Below, piece by piece: positions 16,520 to 24,756 of a stretch of 64,000 nt of DNA. Numbering within the stretch: position 1 is the stretch's first letter; each line of letters begins with the position of its first letter. A model generated the notes under the pieces. It worked only from the letters and a program-made list of their open reading frames with translations. It did no database searches and was not told the origin of the DNA. The position numbers and the translations under genes were made by a program. Source of the stretch: Salinibius halmophilus (GTDB taxonomy: Bacteria > Pseudomonadota > Gammaproteobacteria > Pseudomonadales > Natronospirillaceae); assembly GCF_003577475.1 (NCBI RefSeq), contig NZ_QPEP01000007.1:11164-75163 (forward strand), in the 5' to 3' direction.

Positions 16520-17872
16520 ATGATCTTAACGCTGGCAAGTTTTGCTCTGGCACTAGGGATACTGATTGCTGTCCATGAGTTTGGTCACTATTGGGTAGGC
16601 CGAAAAATGGGGGTGCACGTTTTGCGCTATTCCATTGGTTTTGGCCCTGTGCTTTATAGTCGGCGCAATAAACTGGGTACCGAGTTTTCGTTATCGCTAT
16701 TGCCGCTTGGTGGATACGTTAAGTTTCTCGATGAACGTGAAGGGGATGTGGCACCTGAACTGGTATCGCAGGCGTTTAATCGCCAGTCCATTGGTGCCCG
16801 TGCGGCAATTGTCGCTGCCGGGCCTGCGGCGAACTTTTTATTAGCCATTGCGCTATATGCTGGCTTGTCGATGTGGGGGCAGCCAAATCTGCGTCCTATT
16901 ATCAATCAGCCGAATGAAGCGAGCATGATTGCCAGTGCCGGAAATGCACAGCGTGGCGACAGGGTGATAGCCATCGACGGCACGCCAGTTGAGAACTGGA
17001 TGGACGTGCAAATGGCGCTGGTCAAGCGCGTTGGAGAATCTGGCACGATCGACATCACATTACGCCCTGAGCGTGGTTTCCAAGATGTTGAGCTATCCAT
17101 CGCAATTGAGCGCTGGTTGTCTGGCGAGCGCGACCCAAACGTGCTTGCTGAAGTTGGCTTGCAACCTTGGCAACCCATAATTCCCGCAGTTGTAGATGAA
17201 GTGGTAGCCGGCAGTCCCGCTGAGGATGCGGGCATTCGTCCTGGCGATGAACTAATAACGGCGAACGGTGAATCATTATCAGACTGGCAACAGTGGCGAT
17301 CACTATTTGCTTCAAGCCCAAGTGAGGCTATTGAAGTTGGTGTTCAGCGTGTATCTGGGGTTGATACAGTAGTGTTGACGCCTGAACGGTTGGAAGATGG
17401 TTCAGGTAGAGTGGGGATTGCCGTATTGCTGCCGGAAGAAATCGCTTTTCCCGATGGGTATCGCTATACAGAACGCCTGAATCCTCTGCAGGCTGTGCCT
17501 TATGGCGTGCAGCAAACCTGGCAACTGGTAACCACTTCCTTTGACTTCTTAGGAAAGATGTTGTCAGGTGCGGTGACGCCTAAGAATCTTTCTGGACCTG
17601 TGTCGATTGCCCAACTAGCGGGGGAGTCGGCTAGTTATGGTGTCATCAGCTTTATTACCTTCCTAGCCTTTATTAGTGTCAGCCTAGGTGTGGTTAACCT
17701 GTTGCCGTTGCCGGTACTGGATGGCGGGCATCTGGTGTTGTTGGCACTAGAAAAGGTTCGAGGCCAGCCAATGCCAGAGAAGTTTGAGCAAGTATGGGGC
17801 ACCATAGGTATGTTTGTTTTGTTATCAATTATGTCGTTTGCCTTATTTAACGACTTGGATCGCTTAGGATGA
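16520..17872 (+). CDS. rseP: Site-2 intramembrane zinc protease RseP
   Basis: Cleaves membrane-spanning segments, classically anti-sigma-E factor RseA after DegS has cut it, and clears signal-peptide remnants. The 450-aa protein has the zinc site HEFGH (His19, Glu20, His23) in the first membrane segment. Two PDZ domains follow in the periplasm (about 110-195 and 205-290), then the C-terminal LDG motif (PVLDGGH) with the third ligand. The stop overlaps the bamA start as ATGA. Confidence 0.96.
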   Translation: MILTLASFALALGILIAVHEFGHYWVGRKMGVHVLRYSIGFGPVLYSRRNKLGTEFSLSLLPLGGYVKFLDEREGDVAPELVSQAFNRQSIGARAAIVAAGPAANFLLAIALYAGLSMWGQPNLRPIINQPNEASMIASAGNAQRGDRVIAIDGTPVENWMDVQMALVKRVGESGTIDITLRPERGFQDVELSIAIERWLSGERDPNVLAEVGLQPWQPIIPAVVDEVVAGSPAEDAGIRPGDELITANGESLSDWQQWRSLFASSPSEAIEVGVQRVSGVDTVVLTPERLEDGSGRVGIAVLLPEEIAFPDGYRYTERLNPLQAVPYGVQQTWQLVTTSFDFLGKMLSGAVTPKNLSGPVSIAQLAGESASYGVISFITFLAFISVSLGVVNLLPLPVLDGGHLVLLALEKVRGQPMPEKFEQVWGTIGMFVLLSIMSFALFNDLDRLG

Positions 17873-20232
17873 GAATGTTTAAATCAGTTTTATCCACTGC
17901 CATAGCAGTGAGCTTGTCTGCGACAGCGATCGCTGAAGTTTATGATGTAGAAAGTATTACTTTCCAAGGGTTGCAACGAGTGTCACCTGCCGCAGCAAGC
18001 TCTGTCGTCACACTCTTGCCGGGGAAAATCGATCAATCTGCCGTGTCAGCTGCACTGCGTGCGCTATACCAAACTGGTTACTATGACCAAGTAGAAGTGT
18101 TATTGGAAAATGGCGCACTGACATTTGTGGTGATTGAGCGGCCACAAATTGAAACGCTTACCATAGAAGGCGCTGATACAGTGCCTGAATCGGCGCTCAC
18201 CAGTGCGCTAAGTGCCGAGGGTGTGAGAGCGGGCGAGATTCTAAATCAGTCGAAGATTGCCGTGATCAGTGGTGAGCTTGAGCGTCAGTATGCTCAGGTT
18301 GGGTTATATGAAGCCAAGGTCACGATTGACCAAGAGCCACTGCCAAACAACCGCGTCAACGTGACCGTTGTGGTAGAGGAAGGCCCAAAAGCCGAGGTAG
18401 GCTCGTTTAATATTGCCGGCAACCGCCTGTTTAGTGATGATGAACTGGCTGAGAACTTCACCCTGAAACCGCGTCGCGATACACAAGTGTGGGACACCCT
18501 ATTTGGCAATCATGATTTCTCTTTGGCGCAGTTTCGCGGCGATTTAAGACGTTTGGAAAGCTTCTATTTTGAGCGTGGTTATGTTGACTTTGCCATTGAC
18601 TCGCAGCAAGTGGATCTAACTCGAGACCGTCGCTACATGTCTTTGAACTTGAACATTAGCGAGGGTGAGCAGTACTTCCTTGCTAGTGTAAACGTGGATG
18701 CGCCGGGCGAGTTCGATTTAGACAGTCTGCCAACGCTGGTGGCGGGTGATGTGTTTGCTCGCTCACAGGTTGTTGCGACACAGCAGCGAATACTAGACGA
18801 GCTAAATGATCAAGGATACTTTTTTGCCAAGGTTGATGTGCTACCTGCAGTTGACCGTGAGGCGTTAACCGTTGACCTAACCTACAAAGTGACACCCGGG
18901 CCACTTACCTATGTGCGCAAGATCGAGTTCGTTGGTAATGATGCCACCAATGACGTTACCCTGCGTCGGGAGTTGCTGCAATTAGAGCAATCATTGGCGA
19001 TTGTTAGTGACATTCGCCAGGGTACCAGCAGATTAATGCGACTAGGGTTCTTGCGTAATGCTACGGTCGATACACGCCCCGTGCCAGGTACGGATAATCA
19101 AATTGATGTCATCTACGAGGTAGAGGAAGACAAGGTAGGAAATGTTAGTGCATCGCTGCAATTTTCTCCTAGCCGAGGCGCGAGCATTTCAGGCAGTTTT
19201 GGACAAAAGAACTTGGCCGGTACAGGTCATGAAACAGCGATCGAGCTAAGTGCCTCTACCACAAGGGATGATGATGGCGACCTAACCTTTGCTCAGCGCA
19301 AGGTGAACATCAGTTATGACATCCCTTATGCCACAGAAAGTGGCATATCAGTTGGTGCCGATTTATTCGTTGAAGAAATTAACGATGATGTCATTTCGCA
19401 GAGTAATTACCGCACTAATGATTATGGTATTCGCGTGCGCGCGGGTTACCCGACTAGCTTAGATTCACGGCTGATTTGGTCAGCTGGCCTTGAACGTAAA
19501 GACCTGCTATTGCCAACTAACACCATCAATGTTGCGCAAGAAGTACTCAATTACGCCGATGATGTAGGCAGTAATACATTTGATACCCTTACGCTAGGTG
19601 CAACCTGGCGTTATTACACGCTTGAGGGTGGCTTTTTAGTCAACAAAGGTGCTCAGCATCGTTTGTCGGCGACTTACTCTACGCCACTTAGCAGTTCGAG
19701 CTGGCTTAAGCTCGACTACACAGGTGAGCAATACTGGCCGTTATTTGAGCGCGACTACTGGGCCTTGCGCGTACATGGTGAATTTGGTTTTGGCGTGCCA
19801 ATTAGTGGTAATCAAATGCCATTTTACGAGCTTTATAAATCTGGTGGTCGAGGCTCGGTTCGAGTATTTAAAGACAACCAATTAGCGCCAAATGACTCGC
19901 AAGGCCGAGCATTCGGTGGCAATCTAAAAACAGAGATAGGCGCCGAGCTACTCGTACCAATGCCGTTTATAGAAAATAAAGATGCTTGGCGAGCATCCTT
20001 ATTTATCGATGCGGGTAATACCACTACCTCTAGTTGCAGTGGCTACAGTGAGGCGTCAAACTGTCAGTCGGGCTGGCGTATTGATGATATCAACGTATCT
20101 GCTGGTATCGATTTAACCTGGCGTACACCTGTTGCGCCGATTAGTTTTGTGTTGGGCTACCCACTGACTAATGCACATGAAGAGGGTGACGCTGGCGACC
20201 CATTTAGCTTCAGCCTAGGTATTTCTTATTAA
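17869..20232 (+). CDS. bamA: Outer-membrane protein assembly factor BamA
   Basis: Omp85-family core of the BAM machine that inserts beta-barrel proteins into the outer membrane. The 787-aa protein has a signal peptide (likely cut after ATAIA, before EVYDV), five POTRA domains to about residue 420 and a 16-strand barrel ending in an aromatic residue (SLGISY). The loop-6 motif that reads VRGF in nearly all Omp85 proteins is VRVF here (residues 664-667): the Arg is kept but the Gly is Val. A second Met (residue 3, 17875) could be the true start. Confidence 0.96.
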   Translation: MRMFKSVLSTAIAVSLSATAIAEVYDVESITFQGLQRVSPAAASSVVTLLPGKIDQSAVSAALRALYQTGYYDQVEVLLENGALTFVVIERPQIETLTIEGADTVPESALTSALSAEGVRAGEILNQSKIAVISGELERQYAQVGLYEAKVTIDQEPLPNNRVNVTVVVEEGPKAEVGSFNIAGNRLFSDDELAENFTLKPRRDTQVWDTLFGNHDFSLAQFRGDLRRLESFYFERGYVDFAIDSQQVDLTRDRRYMSLNLNISEGEQYFLASVNVDAPGEFDLDSLPTLVAGDVFARSQVVATQQRILDELNDQGYFFAKVDVLPAVDREALTVDLTYKVTPGPLTYVRKIEFVGNDATNDVTLRRELLQLEQSLAIVSDIRQGTSRLMRLGFLRNATVDTRPVPGTDNQIDVIYEVEEDKVGNVSASLQFSPSRGASISGSFGQKNLAGTGHETAIELSASTTRDDDGDLTFAQRKVNISYDIPYATESGISVGADLFVEEINDDVISQSNYRTNDYGIRVRAGYPTSLDSRLIWSAGLERKDLLLPTNTINVAQEVLNYADDVGSNTFDTLTLGATWRYYTLEGGFLVNKGAQHRLSATYSTPLSSSSWLKLDYTGEQYWPLFERDYWALRVHGEFGFGVPISGNQMPFYELYKSGGRGSVRVFKDNQLAPNDSQGRAFGGNLKTEIGAELLVPMPFIENKDAWRASLFIDAGNTTTSSCSGYSEASNCQSGWRIDDINVSAGIDLTWRTPVAPISFVLGYPLTNAHEEGDAGDPFSFSLGISY

Positions 20233-20239
20233 GGACAGA

Positions 20240-20746
20240 ATGATGAAAAAGCTATTTACTTTTATATTTGCCACTTGTGTATCTTTTACCGCAATGGCCT
20301 CTAACTACGCCGTGATTAATCAAGAGCTAGTCATGTTTACTAGCCAAGTGGCGCAGGCTGAAAATGCGCGGCTACAGGCGGACTTTGGTGATTTAGATCG
20401 TGAGCGCACAGCGCTGCAAGAAGAGCTGCGTGCGATGCAGCGCCAGTACGAGACAGACAAAGATATTTTAACTGAAGAAGAAGTAGCAACACTGCAGGAG
20501 AAGGCGGCTGTTGTACAGCAACAAGTGAACCAACTATCGAATCAGTTGGCACAAGCTCAACAACAACGTCAAAATGCCTTTTTACAACGCTACCAGGAAG
20601 AGTTTGTTGAGGCGATTCGCAGTGTGTTGGCTGAAACTGAGTACGATTTAGTGCTCGACAGCAGCGCAGTCATCTATGCTGAAGATGGGCTGGACATTTC
20701 TGAACGTGTTCTAGAAGAGTTTAATCGCCTCACAACAGGTGAATAA
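20240..20746 (+). CDS. skp: Periplasmic chaperone Skp (OmpH family)
   Basis: Carries unfolded outer-membrane proteins across the periplasm to BAM. The 168-aa protein has a cleavable signal peptide (TAMA before SNYAV), then the typical layout of a short beta core and two long coiled-coil helices (about residues 38-120, Gln/Glu/Ala-rich) that form the trimer tentacles. The second Met (20243) has better spacing from AAGGA than the first. It lies between bamA and lpxD as in most gammaproteobacteria. Confidence 0.92.
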   Translation: MMKKLFTFIFATCVSFTAMASNYAVINQELVMFTSQVAQAENARLQADFGDLDRERTALQEELRAMQRQYETDKDILTEEEVATLQEKAAVVQQQVNQLSNQLAQAQQQRQNAFLQRYQEEFVEAIRSVLAETEYDLVLDSSAVIYAEDGLDISERVLEEFNRLTTGE

Positions 20747-20748
20747 TC

Positions 20749-21780
20749 ATGACAGTGTTGCTTAGCCAGATTGCTGAGTTGTTGGCGATCGATGGCTTGC
20801 CTGAACAAGAGTTCAATGATCTAACTGAGGTAAGTGAGGCCCAAGAAGGTGACCTCACTTTCGTCTCGCGTGCAAAGTACTTGCGAGCGCTGCCAAACAG
20901 TAAAGCCAGCGCTGTATTAATTAAATCGCAAGACAAAGCACAGGTGCCCGACAGTATGTTGGCCATCTGTGTGCCCGACCCATACCTTGCTTACGCTCAA
21001 GTATCACACTTATTTAGTAAAGACTTGCCGCAACCACCTGGGCGCCACCCGTCTGCATTGATCGGCGACAACTGCACGATCGACCCGTCTGTTCGTATTG
21101 GCCCGAACGTGGTGATTGGAAATCATTGCGTGATTGAAGCGGGTGTGCAAATTGCTGCCAATACCGTCATTCAGCATAGTTGTATCGTTGGTCAGCAAAC
21201 CCGCATCGACGCCAACGTGACGCTATATCACAATGTCGTTGTAGGGCAGAATTGTCGCATTCGAGCCGGCTGTGTGATTGGCAGTGATGGCTTTGGATAT
21301 GCGCCAACCGACGATGGCTGGCAGCCAATTAGTCAAAATGGCAGAGTGATTGTTGGCGATCGAGTGGAGTTAGGGGCAAATGTTTGCATCGACCGCGGCG
21401 CTATTCAGGATACCTTGATAGGCGATGATGTGATTATTGATAACCAAGTGCATGTTGCTCATAACGTGGTGGTAGGTAATCGTACTGCGATCGCTGGGCA
21501 AACAGGTATTGCTGGTAGTACTACCATAGGTGCTGGGTGCACATTTGCCGGCCAAGTAGGTGTGACTGGACACATTTCCATTGCTGACGGCAGTCATTTT
21601 GCTGGCAAAGCTATGGTGACAAAAGGCACGCGAGAAGCTGGCGCTTTTGCCAGTGGCCTGCCAATGATGGAACAAGGTGAGTGGCGAAAAACCGTCGCCC
21701 GAATTAACCGCCTCGAGCAGCTGGAGTTGAGGCTCAAGGAATTAGAAGACAAGTTTACAAGAGAAGAATCGAATGGATAA
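20749..21780 (+). CDS. lpxD: UDP-3-O-(3-hydroxyacyl)glucosamine N-acyltransferase
   Basis: Third step of lipid A synthesis: adds the N-linked hydroxyacyl chain from acyl-ACP. The 343-aa protein has a small N-terminal uridine-binding domain, a left-handed beta-helix of hexapeptide repeats (about 100-290) with the catalytic His region HVAHNVVVG, and a C-terminal helix (LEQLELRLKELEDKF). It starts 2 nt after skp and overlaps fabZ by 8 nt. Confidence 0.96.
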   Translation: MTVLLSQIAELLAIDGLPEQEFNDLTEVSEAQEGDLTFVSRAKYLRALPNSKASAVLIKSQDKAQVPDSMLAICVPDPYLAYAQVSHLFSKDLPQPPGRHPSALIGDNCTIDPSVRIGPNVVIGNHCVIEAGVQIAANTVIQHSCIVGQQTRIDANVTLYHNVVVGQNCRIRAGCVIGSDGFGYAPTDDGWQPISQNGRVIVGDRVELGANVCIDRGAIQDTLIGDDVIIDNQVHVAHNVVVGNRTAIAGQTGIAGSTTIGAGCTFAGQVGVTGHISIADGSHFAGKAMVTKGTREAGAFASGLPMMEQGEWRKTVARINRLEQLELRLKELEDKFTREESNG

Positions 21781-22234
21781 TTTTGAGTTACCGCTTAACT
21801 CTGAAGCAATTAAGAAGCTACTTCCACATCGTTACCCGTTTTTATTAATCGATCGTATTACCGACGTTAATGTTGAAGAAAAATTTGCTGCAGGCTATAA
21901 AAACCTAACAGTGAACGAAGAGTTTTTTAACGGCCATTTTCCAGGTCAGCCAATAATGCCGGGCGTACTCATCTTAGAGGCCATGGCGCAATTATCCGGT
22001 GTGCTAGGTTTTTTAAACTCAGGCAATCGCCCTGAAGATGGCTATTTATACCTCTTTGCTGGGATTGATAACGTCCGTTTTAAAGCATCTGCTTATCCAG
22101 GTGATAGATTGGATATGACTGCGCAGGTTATTTCGGGTAAGCGTGGCATTTACAAAGTAGAAACGACAGCGAAGGTTGATGGCAAACTCGTTGCCTCTGC
22201 AACCATTATGTGTGCCGAAAGAAAGGTAAACTAG
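21773..22234 (+). CDS. fabZ: 3-hydroxyacyl-ACP dehydratase FabZ
   Basis: Dehydrates 3-hydroxyacyl-ACP in fatty-acid elongation and so competes with LpxA and LpxD for 3-hydroxyacyl-ACP, which explains the shared operon. The 153-aa hot-dog-fold protein has the active-site segment NGHFPGQPIMPGVLILEAMA (catalytic His and Glu) and the LLPHRYPFLLIDR start typical of FabZ. The stop shares one base with the lpxA start codon. Confidence 0.96.
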   Translation: MDNFELPLNSEAIKKLLPHRYPFLLIDRITDVNVEEKFAAGYKNLTVNEEFFNGHFPGQPIMPGVLILEAMAQLSGVLGFLNSGNRPEDGYLYLFAGIDNVRFKASAYPGDRLDMTAQVISGKRGIYKVETTAKVDGKLVASATIMCAERKVN

Positions 22235-23004
22235 TGATTCACCCATCTGCAATCATAGATGCAAGTGCTCAGCTTGCTGATGACGTTGAAGTTGGTCCCT
22301 ATGTTGTAATAGGCGCAGACGTAGAGATTGGTTCTGGGACAAAAATAGAGTCCCACGTGGTCATCAGCGGGCCGACCAAGATTGGCAAAGATAACCACAT
22401 CTATCCGTTTGCCAACATAGGCGCTGCTTGTCAGGATAAAAAATACGCTGGCGAAGCGACTAAGCTTGTCATCGGTGATCGTAATATCATTCGTGAGAAT
22501 GTGACGATCCACCGAGGCACAGTGCAAGATGAAGGGGTCACCCTCATAGGTAATGATAATCTGTTGATGGTTGGCTGCCACGTTGCACATGATTGTGTAC
22601 TGGGCGACAACATTATTATGGCGAACCTAACCACACTTGGTGGCCACGTAAAGGTTGCAGACTTCGCTATCTTAGGTGGTGGAACCCTTGTGCATCAGTT
22701 TTGCCAAGTCGGTGCGCACTCTATGTCGGGTGCTGGCACAGTCTTATTTAAAGATGTGCCGGCTTACGTGACCTATCAAGGCAACCCAGGTAAGCCGTTC
22801 ACAATGAACACCGAGGGGCTAAAACGCCGAGGTTACAGCAGTGAACGCCGTAATCAGTTGAAGCGTGCGTTTAAGGTTATTTATCGTCAGAGTCTCAAAC
22901 TGGAAGCAGCGGTGGCCGAGCTGATGGCGTGGGACGACCCGCACGAAGATATCACTTTGTTGATTGAATCCTTGCGCTTATCCGAGCGGGGCATCATTAG
23001 GTAA
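22234..23004 (+). CDS. lpxA: UDP-N-acetylglucosamine O-acyltransferase
   Basis: First step of lipid A synthesis: moves a 3-hydroxyacyl chain to UDP-GlcNAc. I choose the GTG at 22234 (AAAGG upstream), giving MIHPSAIID and 256 aa, in line with the E. coli start. The in-frame ATG at 22210 would add eight residues inside fabZ. Hexapeptide beta-helix, catalytic His119 in HVAHDC, and the C-terminal GLKRRGYSSE helix. The acyl-chain ruler position (E. coli Gly173, Met in Pseudomonas aeruginosa) is Ala167. Confidence 0.95.
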   Translation: MIHPSAIIDASAQLADDVEVGPYVVIGADVEIGSGTKIESHVVISGPTKIGKDNHIYPFANIGAACQDKKYAGEATKLVIGDRNIIRENVTIHRGTVQDEGVTLIGNDNLLMVGCHVAHDCVLGDNIIMANLTTLGGHVKVADFAILGGGTLVHQFCQVGAHSMSGAGTVLFKDVPAYVTYQGNPGKPFTMNTEGLKRRGYSSERRNQLKRAFKVIYRQSLKLEAAVAELMAWDDPHEDITLLIESLRLSERGIIR

Positions 23005-24161
23005 TGAGTCTAAAAATTGCCTTGGTAGCCGGAGAAAAGTCGGGAGATCGCCTTGGTGCTCGGCTTATTCAGGCATTAAAAACCTATTATCCAGATGCCA
23101 AATTTTTTGGCATTGCTGGCCCTGAAATGCAAGCGGAAGGTTGTCAGACCATGGTCGACATGGATCGTTTGTCGGTGATGGGGCTTGCTGAAGTGCTCCG
23201 TCGCCTGCCGGAGTTGCTAAAGATTAGAAAACAGCTAATTAAAAAGCTATTGGCTGATCAGCCTGATATCTACATTGGTATTGATGCGCCCGACTTTAAT
23301 TTACCGATTGCTCGCAAGTTAAAGCGCGCTGGTATTAAAACCATGCACTTTGTTAGCCCATCCATATGGGCGTGGCGTGGTGAGCGCGTATACAGCATTG
23401 GTGAAAGCATTCATCACATGCTGACACTGTTTCCCTTCGAAGTGCCTATTTATGAAAAAGCGGGTGTGGCCGCTAGTTTTGTCGGCCATCCAACAGCTGA
23501 TGATATTCCGGTGATTGTTGACCATAAGCTGGCGCGGGCAAAATTAGACCTCGATGTAGCAGGCCGCTACATTGCGGTGCTGCCTGGCAGTCGCGAGAGT
23601 GAAGTGAAACGCATGTTGCCTGTATACTGTATGGCAGCAAAGATTTTACTAGCGAAGTACCCAGACCTTACTTTTGTCATTCCTGCCGCGACAGGCTCTC
23701 GCTACGAGCAAATTTACGCTCTGCTGAAGACCCTGCAAAAGCAACACGGGGAACTGCCGATACAGTTAGTCTTTGGTCAGGCCGAGACAGTATTACAAGC
23801 GACGAACGCTGCGATGGTGACCAGTGGTACGGTTGCGCTAGAAGCCCTGTTTTGCAAACAGCCCATGGTGGTTGCCTATAAAGTATCGGCCTTGACATAT
23901 CATTGGGCGAAGCGAAAGATGTTGATAGATTTCGTGTCACTACCGAATATTTTGGCGGGTAGGGAGTTAGTCAAAGAGCGATTGCAGCACGATGCAACGC
24001 CAGAGCAAATTGCTGACGATGTAGAGAGACTACTCGTTGATACTGAGTTGCGTGAACATATGCAAGAGTCGTTCTGTTTTATTCATCGCCAGTTGCGTCG
24101 GGATGCGAGTCGACGCGCAGCAGAGCTAGTGCATCAAGAGGTCTCTAAGGGTGCAGCTTGA
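23004..24161 (+). CDS. lpxB: Lipid-A-disaccharide synthase
   Basis: Glycosyltransferase (family GT19) that joins lipid X and UDP-diacylglucosamine into the lipid A disaccharide at the inner face of the inner membrane. The 385-aa protein has the N-terminal [13 protein letters not shown] motif, [12 protein letters not shown], the [14 protein letters not shown] phosphate-binding loop and TSGTVALEA. It starts on the last base of the lpxA stop and overlaps rnhB by 11 nt. Confidence 0.97.
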   Translation: MSLKIALVAGEKSGDRLGARLIQALKTYYPDAKFFGIAGPEMQAEGCQTMVDMDRLSVMGLAEVLRRLPELLKIRKQLIKKLLADQPDIYIGIDAPDFNLPIARKLKRAGIKTMHFVSPSIWAWRGERVYSIGESIHHMLTLFPFEVPIYEKAGVAASFVGHPTADDIPVIVDHKLARAKLDLDVAGRYIAVLPGSRESEVKRMLPVYCMAAKILLAKYPDLTFVIPAATGSRYEQIYALLKTLQKQHGELPIQLVFGQAETVLQATNAAMVTSGTVALEALFCKQPMVVAYKVSALTYHWAKRKMLIDFVSLPNILAGRELVKERLQHDATPEQIADDVERLLVDTELREHMQESFCFIHRQLRRDASRRAAELVHQEVSKGAA

Positions 24162-24756
24162 GTTTGATTTTGCCAATGATACGACCGAACTGATCGCTGG
24201 CGTTGATGAAGTGGGTCGGGGGCCGCTGGCTGGCGAGGTCGTTACCGCCGCCTGCATTCTCGACCCAAAACGGCCAATTTTAGCGCTGAATGATTCAAAG
24301 AAGTTAACCGAAAAGCGTCGTGACTACCTGTTTGACCAAATTAAAGATCAGGCACTTTGTTATTGTATCGCCCGTGCTAGTGTTGAAGAAATAGATCAAC
24401 TCAATATTTTACATGCCACGATGTTGGCCATGCGACGCGCCGTGGAAGGATTGGCCATTCAACCAACTCAGGTGTTGATTGATGGTAATCGTGTCCCAAC
24501 CGGCTTAACCATGCCGGCACAGGCGATTGTAAAAGGCGATGGTTTGGTTGCTGAAATCTCCGCCGCATCTATTTTGGCCAAGGTTACTAGGGATAGAGAA
24601 ATGCAGGCGTTGGACAAGCAATATCCTGATTATGGCTTAGCCAAGCATAAAGGCTACCCAACGCCAACACACTTAGCGGCCATACAAGCCTTAGGTGTCA
24701 CAGAGATTCACCGGAAAAGTTTTGCCCCTGTTAAAAAAATACTGGATCAAGCATGA
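24151..24756 (+). CDS. rnhB: Ribonuclease HII
   Basis: Removes misincorporated ribonucleotides and RNA in RNA-DNA hybrids. The 201-aa protein carries the active-site motif [15 protein letters not shown] (Asp-Glu), [12 protein letters not shown] and the second acidic site in VLIDGNRVP. It starts with GTG inside the end of lpxB; GAGG lies 9 nt before it. It is coupled to dnaE by an ATGA overlap. Confidence 0.96.
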   Translation: MQLEFDFANDTTELIAGVDEVGRGPLAGEVVTAACILDPKRPILALNDSKKLTEKRRDYLFDQIKDQALCYCIARASVEEIDQLNILHATMLAMRRAVEGLAIQPTQVLIDGNRVPTGLTMPAQAIVKGDGLVAEISAASILAKVTRDREMQALDKQYPDYGLAKHKGYPTPTHLAAIQALGVTEIHRKSFAPVKKILDQA

